Assembly (NCBI RefSeq): GCF_014696825.1 | Contig: NZ_JACJQU010000006.1 | Location: 88,542-152,541, forward strand | Reading direction: 5' to 3' | Length of the DNA stretch: 64,000 nt | DNA from: Anabaena sphaerica FACHB-251 | GTDB lineage: Bacteria; Cyanobacteriota; Cyanobacteriia; Cyanobacteriales; Nostocaceae | Shown: positions 54,758 to 63,901 of the stretch, in pieces | Position numbering within the stretch: position 1 is the first letter of the stretch | Layout: every line of letters starts with the position of its first letter | Position numbers and translations under genes: made by a program | The notes under the pieces: generated by a model | Databases searched by the model: none | What the model saw: only the letters and a program-made list of their open reading frames with translations | What the model was told of the DNA's origin: nothing

Positions 54758-54886
54758 CAGGAATCAGAAGTCAGGAGTTAAAATCTTGTGCTATATGGCT
54801 TCTTCCGTAAATAGGTGATAATTAAAAATAATCAATCACCAATCACTAATGACCAATTACTAATTACCAATCGCAAGGACGAGACT

Positions 54887-56101
54887 GTGGAGAATTTACC
54901 TAAAAATAGCACCATTTTAGTAGTTGATGACAATCCGGTTAATTTAAAAGTTCTTGGTCATACATTGAACGCCGCAGGTTACACAGTCCAAATGGAACTA
55001 AATGGGCTAAATGTCATCCAAAAAGTTTATGACAGTAGTCCCAATTTAATCCTGCTAGATATTATGTTGCCTGATATTAGCGGATTTGAAATTTGTGAGC
55101 AGCTTCAAGCCGATCCTCTTACCCAAGGTATCCCTATAATTTTTATGACGGCTCTGACTGATACTATGGATAAGGTGAAAGGTTTTAGTTTAGGTGCTGT
55201 AGACTATATAACTAAACCATTTCAAAAAGAGGAACTACTAGCTCGTGTACGTACTCATTTACATTTACAGAAGTTAATTACATCTTTAGAACTGCAAAAC
55301 CAGGAACTCAGACAACTTACACAACGGAATGAGGACTTAGAAAATAGAGTTGCGGAACGGACAGCAGAATTAAAAGAAGCACTAGAAAAGGAAAAGGAAT
55401 TAAGCCAATTAAAATCGCGGTTTATTACCATGGCATCCCACGAGTTTCGTACACCTTTAGCCATTATTTCCTCATCATCGGGTATTTTACAAAAGTTTAG
55501 CGATCGCCTCAGTGAAGAAAGAAAACAGGAACATCTACAAACAATCCAAAGCACCATCAAGCATATAACTCAAATCCTTGATGATGTATTGATGATTAAC
55601 CGCGCCGAAGCCGAGAAGATAGAATTACACTTAGAAGCATTAGATATCATCCCGTTCTGTCGTCATCTCAAAGAGGAAATAGAAACTAGTATTAGCGAAC
55701 ATAAAATTAATTTCTCTTTAGAATTAGGCGAGGAAATTTCTAACAATTCTCTGATTGTTCAGTTCGATCAAAAACTGTTACGGCAAATTCTCACCAATAT
55801 CCTTACTAATGCTATTAAGTATTCTCCTGATCACAATGTAATTAATTTTAGTTTGACTCAAGAAAATAATCAAATTATATTTAAAATTAGCGATCGCGGC
55901 CTTGGTATTCCTGAAGCAGATCAAGCTAATCTATTTGCACCTTTTCATCGAGCATCTAACGTCGGTACGATTTCTGGAACTGGGTTAGGGTTGGCCATAG
56001 TCAAAAAATGTCTAGATTTGCACAAAGGGGAAATTAGCGTAGATAGTCGAGTGGGAGAGGGAACAACATTTACAGTTAGGATTCCTTTTTTAAGAAGATA
56101 A
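54887..56101 (+). CDS. Receiver-histidine kinase hybrid
   Basis: 404 residues from a GTG at 54887 with AAGGA upstream; the in-frame ATG at 54815 would add 24 residues encoded by heptamer repeat DNA, so I reject it. Receiver (1-130: ILVVDDNPVNL, LLDIMLPDISG), coiled coil (145-180, NRVAERTAELKEALEKEKEL), HisKA with FITMASHEFRTPLAII and HATPase (LTNILTNAIKYS, DRGLGIP, GTGLGLAIVKK). All catalytic motifs are intact. A soluble kinase regulated by its own receiver, common in filamentous cyanobacteria. Neighbour kinases suggest a phosphorelay cluster. Confidence 0.9.
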   Translation: MENLPKNSTILVVDDNPVNLKVLGHTLNAAGYTVQMELNGLNVIQKVYDSSPNLILLDIMLPDISGFEICEQLQADPLTQGIPIIFMTALTDTMDKVKGFSLGAVDYITKPFQKEELLARVRTHLHLQKLITSLELQNQELRQLTQRNEDLENRVAERTAELKEALEKEKELSQLKSRFITMASHEFRTPLAIISSSSGILQKFSDRLSEERKQEHLQTIQSTIKHITQILDDVLMINRAEAEKIELHLEALDIIPFCRHLKEEIETSISEHKINFSLELGEEISNNSLIVQFDQKLLRQILTNILTNAIKYSPDHNVINFSLTQENNQIIFKISDRGLGIPEADQANLFAPFHRASNVGTISGTGLGLAIVKKCLDLHKGEISVDSRVGEGTTFTVRIPFLRR

Positions 56102-56111
56102 AAATCTGACC

Positions 56112-57200
56112 CTACTGCGGCAGCACAATCTTAATAATGGTTTGTTTTTCAGGTACGCTCTCAATGCTAAACTCTCCTCCGTGCAGTTCCACTAACCTCT
56201 TAGCAATTGATAATCCCAGACCAGAACCTTGTTGTTCATACATTTTCCGTTCAAATTGGACATAAGCCCCAACCTTAGTAATTTGCTCATTGGTTAGTCC
56301 CCGACCGTGATCAATCACATACAAGTTAAAGGTATTTTTACTGCTATGCCCTATGATTTTTACAGGTGTATTGGGCTGGGAAAATTTAAAAGCATTATCA
56401 ATTATTTCTTCAGCTATTTTACTGAGCTTGGTTGAAGAAATTTTGACTATGGCATCTGATATTTCTATACTTAAATCAGCCGACCTATTTGCATTTTGAG
56501 CAATTTTTACAGCTAGATTTTCCACCACTGACTGCACGAAAGTTTTCGCCCCGTTATTCCTCAGAGCCACAATTCTTTCTGGGTTAGATACTAATAACTC
56601 CAGGTCTGCATACATGAGGAAATTAACAGTCAGTCTATGCAGCCTTAGAGCCGCTTGATGAATTGATTCTACCATTTCTAAATTTTCACGGGAAAGGTTT
56701 TCCTCCTCAAGAATCAATAAATTTGATAGTCCTAGAATATGATTGAGAGGAGTATTGATTTCATGGGGGAGTGAATGACTGATAGAACTGCTTAAATCAT
56801 TTAATTTTTGTTGAGTTTGTTCGTCAGCTATTGCTTGTTTATCCAATCGAGTAGTGATGGCTTGTAGTAATTCATCAGGACGAAAAGGCTTGGTTAGGTA
56901 ATCATCTGCACCCAGTTCCATCCCTCTACGTAAATCTGACCATTCCGATTTAGCAGTTAAGAAAATTAAAGGAATTGTGGCAGTAGAACTATCCTGACGG
57001 AGTTGAGTTAATACACTATAGCCATCTAACTCAGGCATCATCAAATCACAAAGAATCAAATCAGGATGCTTATCTTTAGCCAATTGCAAACCCTTTAACC
57101 CATTTTCTGCAACTATCGCCTCAAAGTCTGATAATTCCAATATTTCTCGGATATTGTTTCTGATTTGAGCTTCATCTTCAATAATGAGAATTGTATTCAT
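56112..57200 (-). CDS. Receiver-histidine kinase hybrid
   Basis: 362 residues. Receiver (1-125) with DE 9-10, Asp52 (CDLMMPELDG) and YLTKPFRP. HisKA-like helix with SLPHEINTPLNHILG (His146). HATPase (about 240-362) with EEIIDNAFKF, YVIDHGRGL and GSGLGLSIAK. The C-terminal 143 residues match the end of the chimeric protein at 47377-49092. Converges with the kinase at 54887-56101 (10-base gap). Confidence 0.92.
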   Translation of the reverse strand: MNTILIIEDEAQIRNNIREILELSDFEAIVAENGLKGLQLAKDKHPDLILCDLMMPELDGYSVLTQLRQDSSTATIPLIFLTAKSEWSDLRRGMELGADDYLTKPFRPDELLQAITTRLDKQAIADEQTQQKLNDLSSSISHSLPHEINTPLNHILGLSNLLILEEENLSRENLEMVESIHQAALRLHRLTVNFLMYADLELLVSNPERIVALRNNGAKTFVQSVVENLAVKIAQNANRSADLSIEISDAIVKISSTKLSKIAEEIIDNAFKFSQPNTPVKIIGHSSKNTFNLYVIDHGRGLTNEQITKVGAYVQFERKMYEQQGSGLGLSIAKRLVELHGGEFSIESVPEKQTIIKIVLPQ

Positions 57201-57796
57201 ATAGATTTGGGTGAAATTTCAGATGGCTTTTTTAGTTAATCTTGATACCCTATTATCACCAATTCCCAGTTCTTTGCGCTTCGTGATAAATGAGGAATAG
57301 TTACTTAATATAATTTAGCTGATCATACTGTCTAGTGAGTAGAGCCTTACCGTAGATATACTGAACTAGCTCCGTAGGTTGAAGAGATTGAAGTTAAGAG
57401 GGAACAGGGAACGGGCAACAGGGAACAGGGGAATCCCCATAATTAAAATTAGGGGCTTTAAACCCTACATTCGGGGCTAATTCTTTTTCCTGTTAAGAGG
57501 GTGTTTGAAAAGTATTAGATGAAACCAATAATCTTCAGCAACCTAACCCCCATTCCCTCGTAGGGAAGGGGGGTTTCAAAGTCTCTCCCCGCGTCGGGGA
57601 GAGTTTTGGAGAGGGGTTTATTTATACATTCAAAACTTTTAAAACATCCTCTAAGAGTTCCCGCCCCGAAGGGGCTTGGTAAAGTCTTGGAAATTTAATT
57701 CTTGTACAGTTACGTTACGTGATGATTTTAATGATCTTAACCCGGAATGGGGCTAAAGATAATGGAATTAATGACTAATATAATATCTGACAGAAA
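57201..57796. other. Gene-free stretch with MITE-like element A copy 3
   Basis: GGGAACAGGG-type iterations near 57400-57435 and element A at 57496-57651. No gene. Confidence 0.5.
57496..57651. repeat. MITE-like element A, copy 3
   Basis: About 156 bases with ends AGAGGGTGTTTGAAAAGT and ACTTTTAAAACATCCTC; flanked by TA on both sides. Confidence 0.8.
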
Positions 57797-58333
57797 ATGC
57801 TTATGAGAATTTCGGCTTTGAGGTTTTTGCTAACTTCTCTGTGGTTAATAGTTGGCTTTGTAGCTGCGAATTTGAACAATAGGAGTACGGTTTTAGCGGA
57901 AGCGCCCCCGGAAGTTTCTCAATTAATTAATGGTAAACAAATTACTGTCAATAAATCTGAGTTTGGGGTGAGGATAGTTGATTCTCAGGGTAAAGCTAAT
58001 TTTTTTCCCACAACTAAAGTGCCACTGAAAAAAGGTGATGCTTATGGTTGGCGAATTAAACTGCAAAATTACCGGGGTAAAGTCAAATGGAGGGAAGTGC
58101 TGCGTTTACCAAAAACCCCAGAAACTTGGGCTACACAGGAGAAAGATGAGAATTTTTCTTTATCTGCTGATGGAACTACAGCCATCACAAAACGCACCCA
58201 AACAGTTACAAATGGTGTGATTGAGAATTTTTGGAAAATAGCTCCTGGTGATCCTCTTGGTAAACATAGAATAGAGGTCTATATTGATGACCGTCTAATT
58301 GCAATTTTTGAATTTGAAACCGTGGAATTTTAG
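57797..58333 (+). CDS. Exported hypothetical protein (178 aa)
   Basis: An N-terminal signal-peptide-like segment (MLMRISALRFLLTSLWLIVGFVAA) with likely cleavage before EAPPEV, then a beta-rich mature domain (GWRIKLQNYRGKVKWREVLRLP ... GKHRIEVYIDDRLIAIFEFE). An ATG two codons downstream is equally possible. It may be a small exported beta-sandwich protein. I recognise no named family. Confidence 0.7.
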   Translation: MLMRISALRFLLTSLWLIVGFVAANLNNRSTVLAEAPPEVSQLINGKQITVNKSEFGVRIVDSQGKANFFPTTKVPLKKGDAYGWRIKLQNYRGKVKWREVLRLPKTPETWATQEKDENFSLSADGTTAITKRTQTVTNGVIENFWKIAPGDPLGKHRIEVYIDDRLIAIFEFETVEF

Positions 58334-58504
58334 GCACAGGAAGCAGAAACTAGGAAGTGAACTACCTACACCAACCTGACGGTACAGTGTAGGCTTCCCA
58401 ATTCATTTTCATGAGTTGCTGTTTAAGGTAAAAAGCTGGTAATTTTAGGTTATTAAAGAAGTCTGAATCGTGAAAATATTCAAACTTCTTCAATTATCAG
58501 GCTT

Positions 58505-59584
58505 TTATTCTTCCTCTAATTCAATTTCTTCTTCTTCTTCTTCTCCATTTACTTTAGTAACAGAGTTAGCAGAAACCACAGCCCCTTTATCTAGCTTTTC
58601 ACGTACCTGCTCTTCAATTTTGGCAGCAAATTCTGGTTTTTCTTCTAGATATTTGATAGCGTTGTCTCGACCTTGGGAAATGTTGTCACCGTTATAACTG
58701 TACCAAGCACCTTTACGCAGGAGGACACCTGTTTCTTCTGCTAAGTCAACTAGACAACCCAGGGTGGAAACTCCCTTACCAAAGATAATGTCAAATTCCG
58801 CAATTCTAAAAGGTGGTGCTACTTTATTTTTTGCTACCTTCACCTTCACGCGATTACCAAATTCATCAGTGCCTTTTTTCAAGGTTTGAATCCGACGAAT
58901 ATCTAGACGCACGGAAGCGTAAAATTTCAACGCATTACCGCCAGTTGTGGTTTCTGGACTACCGTAGGTGACACCGATTTTTTGCCGCAATTGGTTAATA
59001 AAAATTACTGTGCAACCTGATTTACCAATATTACCTGTAATTTTACGTAATGCTTGGCTCATTAATCTGGCTTGTAAACCAACGTGGATATCACCCATAT
59101 CGCCTTCTATTTCGGCGCGGGGTACTAGTGCTGCTACGGAGTCAATGACGACAATATCAACTGCGGCAGAACGCACAAGTTGATCAACAATTTCTAAACC
59201 TGCTTCACCTGTGTCAGGTTGGGAAACGAGCAAATTTTCAATATCTACACCTAGTGCGGCGGCGTAGGTGGGGTCTAGGGCGTGTTCAGCATCAACAAAG
59301 GCAGCAATACCGCCTCCTTTCTGCACTTCTGCGATCGCGTGAAGTGCTACTGTAGTTTTACCAGAACTTTCCGGTCCATAAATCTCAATTACCCTTCCCT
59401 TGGGTAGACCACCACCCAAGGCTAAATCCAAAGTCAGCGCCCCAGTGGAAATCGTCTCTACACGCATCCGGGTTGCGTCACCCAAACGCATGATTGCTCC
59501 TTTACCAAAGCTGCGCTCAATCTGGTTGAGTACCATATTCAGTGCTTTTTGCTTGCCAGAAGTATCTGCTGTGTTGGTTGCCAT
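58505..59584 (-). CDS. recA: Recombinase RecA
   Basis: 359 residues with [19 protein letters not shown] (Walker A), [16 protein letters not shown] (Walker B region), [21 protein letters not shown] (L2 loop) and an acidic C-terminal tail of Glu residues ([11 protein letters not shown]). Catalyses strand exchange and LexA cleavage. The start ATG lies at 59584. No recX follows in the window. Confidence 0.98.
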   Translation of the reverse strand: MATNTADTSGKQKALNMVLNQIERSFGKGAIMRLGDATRMRVETISTGALTLDLALGGGLPKGRVIEIYGPESSGKTTVALHAIAEVQKGGGIAAFVDAEHALDPTYAAALGVDIENLLVSQPDTGEAGLEIVDQLVRSAAVDIVVIDSVAALVPRAEIEGDMGDIHVGLQARLMSQALRKITGNIGKSGCTVIFINQLRQKIGVTYGSPETTTGGNALKFYASVRLDIRRIQTLKKGTDEFGNRVKVKVAKNKVAPPFRIAEFDIIFGKGVSTLGCLVDLAEETGVLLRKGAWYSYNGDNISQGRDNAIKYLEEKPEFAAKIEEQVREKLDKGAVVSANSVTKVNGEEEEEEIELEEE

Positions 59585-59700
59585 TAGAGCCTCTAAATAT
59601 AGGATTTAAGGAAGTTTGCGTTGGGAGCTTGATTAGAACAGATATACTATTTTAACCGGAAAATGTGCGATTGGTACTTTTGGGAAAAAAGTTTTGGAGT

Positions 59701-59730
59701 AGGTGACAGGTGACAGGTGACAGGTGACAG
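59701..59730. repeat. Heptamer tandem repeat (AGGTGAC)
   Basis: Four copies of AGGTGAC/GGTGACA between recA and moeB. Confidence 0.8.
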
Positions 59731-59771
59731 GAGTCAGGAGAAATGAAAATTGTAACTTTTGCCTCTTCCTA

Positions 59772-59814
59772 TTCCCTGTTCCCTGTTCCCTGTTCCCTGT
59801 TCCCTGTTCCCTGT
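59772..59814. repeat. Heptamer tandem repeat (TTCCCTG), six copies
   Basis: Six copies of the heptamer, just after the moeB stop codon at 59818. Confidence 0.85.
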
Positions 59815-59817
59815 GAT

Positions 59818-60990
59818 TTAATACTGAGGAACAGAAGGATCTACTTCTTGACTCCAAGCATTAATCCCACCTTTGACATTTGTTCCCACAATACCCGCTT
59901 CCTTGAGGATAGCAAGAGCTTTGGCAGAACGTCCGCCCATCTTACAATGAGCAATCAAGCGGTGTCCGTTGAGTAATTCCTTCACCTGAGCAACACCGTC
60001 ACCATTTTCAATATCTGGTAAAGGTACTAATACAGAACCGGGAATTTTGGCAATTTCATACTCATGGGGGTTGCGTACATCCAGCAGTACAAAATCTTTG
60101 GCATCACTATCCAGTAATGCTTTCAATTCCTTAACTGTCATTTCTTGAACTTCCATCTGCTGTTTCGCTTCTTCTGCTTTTGCTTGGGGAATACCACAGA
60201 ATTCTTCGTAGTCAATCAGTTTTTCGATGACTGGACGGATGGGGTTAGGACGCAGTTTCAACTCCCGGAATTTCATATCCAAAGCGTTGTAAAGCATCAA
60301 TCTACCACTGAGGGTATTACCTTGGCCAATAATAATTTTGACTGTTTCCGTCGCTTGGATAACGCCAATAATTCCCGGTAAAATACCCAGTACACCACCT
60401 TCTGCACAAGAAGGAACCATTCCTGGTGGTGGTGGTTCGGGATACAAGTCACGATAGTTAGGACCACCTTCGTAGTTAAATACGGTTGCTTGTCCTTCAA
60501 AACGGAAGATAGAACCGTAAACGTTGGGTTTGTCTAACAATACGCAAGCGTCGTTAACTAAATACCGAGTGGGGAAGTTATCAGTTCCATCCACAACGAT
60601 ATCGTAAGGACGAATGATATCTAAGGCGTTTTCGGAACTTATCCGAGTTTCGTATAAATCAACCTGACAATGGGGGTTAATTTCGTGAATACGGTTTTTT
60701 GCGGATTCTATCTTGGGTTTACCTACCCAGGATGTCCCATGAATAACCTGACGTTGTAAATTTGAGGTATCAACAACATCAAAATCAACAATACCGATGC
60801 GGCCAATACCTGCTGCTGCTAAATATAACAGCAATGGTGAACCCAGTCCACCTGTACCGATACACAATACACTGGCAGCTTTGAGGCGTTTTTGCCCCTC
60901 TAGTCCCACTTCTGGCAAAATCAAGTGGCGGGAGTAGCGTTCATAGTCGTCTTTGGTCAACTGGATTTCATCCAGATTGGGATTTAGCAT
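59818..60990 (-). CDS. moeB: Sulfur-carrier adenylyltransferase with rhodanese domain (MoeB)
   Basis: 390 residues. N-terminal E1-like domain: YSRHLILPEVGLEGQKRLKAA, the GTGGLGSPLLLYLAAAGIG nucleotide loop, DVVDTSNLQRQ and GTDNFPTRYLVND. C-terminal rhodanese domain (about 285-390) with an active-site loop AHCKMGGRSAKA (Cys). Activates MoaD or ThiS C termini for sulfur transfer. Two Zn-binding-like Cys pairs are not obvious. It lies 33 bases downstream of an M67 peptidase gene, an association typical of sulfur-carrier processing. Confidence 0.93.
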   Translation of the reverse strand: MLNPNLDEIQLTKDDYERYSRHLILPEVGLEGQKRLKAASVLCIGTGGLGSPLLLYLAAAGIGRIGIVDFDVVDTSNLQRQVIHGTSWVGKPKIESAKNRIHEINPHCQVDLYETRISSENALDIIRPYDIVVDGTDNFPTRYLVNDACVLLDKPNVYGSIFRFEGQATVFNYEGGPNYRDLYPEPPPPGMVPSCAEGGVLGILPGIIGVIQATETVKIIIGQGNTLSGRLMLYNALDMKFRELKLRPNPIRPVIEKLIDYEEFCGIPQAKAEEAKQQMEVQEMTVKELKALLDSDAKDFVLLDVRNPHEYEIAKIPGSVLVPLPDIENGDGVAQVKELLNGHRLIAHCKMGGRSAKALAILKEAGIVGTNVKGGINAWSQEVDPSVPQY

Positions 60991-61023
60991 AGTAGTAAGA
61001 TGCAGAATCTCAGAGTATTAATG

Positions 61024-61497
61024 TTAACTTAAAGTTGCTAAATTTATACGTTCAATGGTTTCCGATTGAAATTGGTGGTTGTCGTCAAGACTCCAGCTTT
61101 GCAGTTCACAAGCTTTACCATTTTGCACGGATACTATCACATAAGAGTATTCTGGCCAAGCATATAGGCGATCGCATTCTGAAGGTATAGCGGGATAATC
61201 GGGATGGGAGTGATAAATACCAATGATATTCAGATTGCGGTTTCTGGCTTCTCTCTGCGTTTGTAATAGGACTTGGGGCGCGATCGCATATCTCCGTGTG
61301 CTAATATATCCTTCCTGGTCTTCTGTAAAATTAGCTGCTTCTGTATTCCACACATTTTCTGTAGGTATGACTTCTACTACAGTTTTAGATTCACTACTTA
61401 TATAGCCCAGTATTAGCCCACAGCATTCGTCTGGGTAGGTTTTTTGGGCGTGGTTTTTGATAATTTGGAGATGATTTGTATTAAATTGGAGATTCAT
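61024..61497 (-). CDS. M67 (JAB1/MPN) metallopeptidase
   Basis: 157 residues. The JAMM zinc site HSHPDYPAIPSECD fits HxH(x10)D, and YPDECCGLILG supplies the catalytic Glu. These peptidases trim the C-terminal extension of sulfur carrier proteins (ThiS/MoaD-like) in bacteria. The gene is immediately upstream of moeB on the same strand, so the two likely act together. Confidence 0.93.
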   Translation of the reverse strand: MNLQFNTNHLQIIKNHAQKTYPDECCGLILGYISSESKTVVEVIPTENVWNTEAANFTEDQEGYISTRRYAIAPQVLLQTQREARNRNLNIIGIYHSHPDYPAIPSECDRLYAWPEYSYVIVSVQNGKACELQSWSLDDNHQFQSETIERINLATLS

Positions 61498-61588
61498 TTA
61501 GATTTTTAACCGTAGATGAACGCAGATAGACGCAGATGAAGAGGATGATTTGATTTATAGTTATAGGGTAAGAATTCAGGTGAAGTGA

Positions 61589-61658
61589 TAAGATCCCCGA
61601 CTTCTGAGATCAATTTATCATTTATGGAAATAATAAATAAAATAAGTCGGGGATCTGG
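61589..61658. repeat. GTCGGGGATC inverted repeat, copy 3
   Basis: AAGATCCCCGACTTCTGAG ... AAATAAGTCGGGGATCT, with a core almost the same as that at 16095-16168, including the ATCAATTTATCATTTATGGA loop. Confidence 0.75.
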
Positions 61659-61841
61659 GTATCAATTGCTATAGCTGAATACTTAGGTTATAGGTTACGA
61701 ACTACTCTTTTAAATCCTACTTTTACTAACAGCAAATGCACTACCCATAATCTTTTCTGTAATATCATTTAAATCCCATCTGCGTTTATCTGCATTTATC
61801 TGCGTTTAAAAATTACTCAATTTAAATTTTCTATTATTATT

Positions 61842-61933
61842 AGGACTTACGCAAGATTGAACTCAAAACCTGATTCTTGCGTAGGGGTAATTCATGAATT
61901 ACCCCTACTTCCGTTCTGTTTTGCGTAAGTCCT
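61842..61933. repeat. MITE-like element B, copy 4 (short form)
   Basis: 92 bases, ends AGGACTTACGCAA and TTGCGTAAGTCCT; the interior lacks the AGCTTGCTTGCCCGTTGCGG part of the full copies. Confidence 0.8.
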
Positions 61934-62072
61934 GATTATATTATTATAATAATAGACCCAAATATAATCTAAAAGCTAAACTTAATTATACCATTATCTA
62001 AATGAATTTATTATAGATGTCTATATAAAAAATCTCCCATCAACTTTAAAGAAGAAAGGAGATGGGTAAGGA

Positions 62073-62807
62073 TCAATTTAAAAATCTAACTTTACCAGTG
62101 TCAATATCGTAAAAAGCGCCAACAATTTTCAATCTACCTGCGCGGATTAATTTAGCTAAAACTGCTGAATTTCTCAACAATTTTTCAGTTTGGAATTGAA
62201 TGTTGGTAATGACAGCATTTTCATCATCATTAATATCACTTGTTCTGTCTTGATTTTGATCTAAAGTCGGTTTAATGCCATCAACAACAGTAGCAATTTT
62301 TCCCGAAACTGCTTCATTTTTCATAGCTGCTGAAACTGCACCACATCTTTTATGACCCAAAACTACAATTAGTTGTGTACCCAAAGCAGCGGTAGAATAT
62401 TCTAAACTGCCTATAGCTTCATCACTAGCAATATTACCGGCTACACGCACAACAAATAAATCCCCAAGTCCTTGATCAAAAACCATCTCTGGTGGTACAC
62501 GAGAATCAGCACATCCTAATATTGCTGCATAAGGATACTGTGTTTTAGCAACAGATTGTAACCGTCTTTTTGATTGATTGGGATTTTGAGGATTTTGATT
62601 ATAAAATCTTCTATTTCCCTCTACTAATCTTCTTTGGGCTTCATTTGCACTAACTGGGTTAGGATTAGGATTATTTTCAGGAATTGTGATTGTTTCTCGA
62701 TTCGTAATTATGCCATTACAGGCAGTAATACCACCAATACTAAAGGTGGTTAAACCTGCGAATTTTAAGAAGTTACGACGACCTACAAAACCGTTAATTC
62801 TACTCAT
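62073..62807 (-). CDS. Beta-class carbonic anhydrase, exported
   Basis: 244 residues from an ATG at 62807 (an earlier ATG at 62822 adds 5). Zinc-site motifs: GCADSRVPPEM (Cys, Asp) and VVLGHKRCGAVSAA (His, Cys), the canonical beta-CA set, with VRVAGNI between. The N terminus has a twin-arginine motif GRRNFLKFAG, a hydrophobic run and a lipobox-like GGITAC, so it is likely exported and may be lipid-anchored. It would interconvert CO2 and bicarbonate outside the cytoplasm. Confidence 0.9.
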   Translation of the reverse strand: MSRINGFVGRRNFLKFAGLTTFSIGGITACNGIITNRETITIPENNPNPNPVSANEAQRRLVEGNRRFYNQNPQNPNQSKRRLQSVAKTQYPYAAILGCADSRVPPEMVFDQGLGDLFVVRVAGNIASDEAIGSLEYSTAALGTQLIVVLGHKRCGAVSAAMKNEAVSGKIATVVDGIKPTLDQNQDRTSDINDDENAVITNIQFQTEKLLRNSAVLAKLIRAGRLKIVGAFYDIDTGKVRFLN

Positions 62808-63015
62808 AAGTCTACCTGACAACTTCTATATAGCTGCTAGGAAGATATCAGATTTAATAATAATGTAAGAGTTCCTAATTACACGGTTTAAGGCTTATTT
62901 AATCTTTTGCTGAAAATAAGGTCAAATTATTGACAAATTGAATTTATAATCTTACCTCATTTCACTCTTGCATTCTTCTTTGCGCCTCTGCGCCTCTGCG
63001 TGAGAAAAAATATCT

Positions 63016-63744
63016 TTAATGTCTTTTTCCTGCACCTAAATATAATTCTCCCACCTTGGGATCATTTAATAATTGTCTACCAGGTCCAGACATCGCATCA
63101 CGTCCCGATTCTAAAACGTAACCTGTATCAGCCATTTCCAAAGCTTTCCGGGCATTTTGTTCTACTAAAACAATAGCAGTACCCGCTTGATTAATTTGTT
63201 TAATTTGTTCAAATACTTGCGTTACCAAAATAGGAGATAAAGCCGCAGAAGGTTCATCTAAAAGTAGTAGACTTGGTTCTAACATCAAAGCTTTACCCAT
63301 GGCTAACATTTGACGTTCTCCACCAGATAGTGTACCAGCACGTTGACGACGGCGATCGCTCAATCTCGGAAACATGGTAAATATCTTATCTTTCAAGGGT
63401 TTGAGGGTAACATTCCGCACAAACGCCCCCATTTCTAAATTTTCTTCTATTGTTAACGAAGGGAAAACGTTAGCTATTTGGGGAACATAACACATTCCTC
63501 TCTCCACAATTTGATTTGATTTTAAACCTGTAATATTTTCCCCTTTAAAAGTAATAGTACCTGTGTGGGGTGTCAAAAGTCCAAAAATTGTTTTTGCTAA
63601 AGTAGATTTACCAGCACCGTTAGGACCAATTACAGTCACTAATTCTCCTACTGCAACTCGGAAATTTATACCCTGCAAGATATCTACATCTTTAATATAT
63701 CCAGCATGGACATTTTCAACTTCTAATAAATAGTTATTGGTCAT
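63016..63744 (-). CDS. livF: ABC transporter ATP-binding protein, branched-chain amino acid type
   Basis: 242 residues. Walker A GPNGAGKST, Q-loop VPQ, signature LSGGERQ, Walker B LLLLDEPSAAL, switch His is replaced by EQN (LVEQNARKAL), typical of the LivF class. It binds ATP for uptake of branched-chain or neutral amino acids (Nat-type in filamentous cyanobacteria). The start ATG lies within a TCATTAG/GTTATTA heptamer tract (63742-63780), so the repeat forms the ribosome-binding region. The next upstream gene is the ferredoxin fragment at the window edge. Confidence 0.9.
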   Translation of the reverse strand: MTNNYLLEVENVHAGYIKDVDILQGINFRVAVGELVTVIGPNGAGKSTLAKTIFGLLTPHTGTITFKGENITGLKSNQIVERGMCYVPQIANVFPSLTIEENLEMGAFVRNVTLKPLKDKIFTMFPRLSDRRRQRAGTLSGGERQMLAMGKALMLEPSLLLLDEPSAALSPILVTQVFEQIKQINQAGTAIVLVEQNARKALEMADTGYVLESGRDAMSGPGRQLLNDPKVGELYLGAGKRH

Positions 63745-63897
63745 TAGTTATTAGTTATTAGTTATTAGTTATTAGCAATAGGGAACAGGGAACAGGGAAC
63801 AGGGAACAGGGAACTCTTAACAGGGAACAGGGAACAGGGAACAGGGAATAAGTAAAAATGATTTACTGTCACCTGTCACCTGTCACCTGTCACCTAT
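63742..63897. repeat. Heptamer tandem repeats, three types
   Basis: Successive tracts of TTATTAG, AGGGAAC and CACCTGT heptamers, upstream of livF and next to the ferredoxin fragment. Confidence 0.85.
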
Positions 63898-63901
63898 CCA
63901 C

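Larger units (their letters stand above)
61498..62072. other. Gene-free stretch with GTCGGGGATC and element B repeats
   Basis: GTCGGGGATC inverted repeat copy 3 (61589-61658) and element B copy 4 (61842-61933). No gene. Confidence 0.5.
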
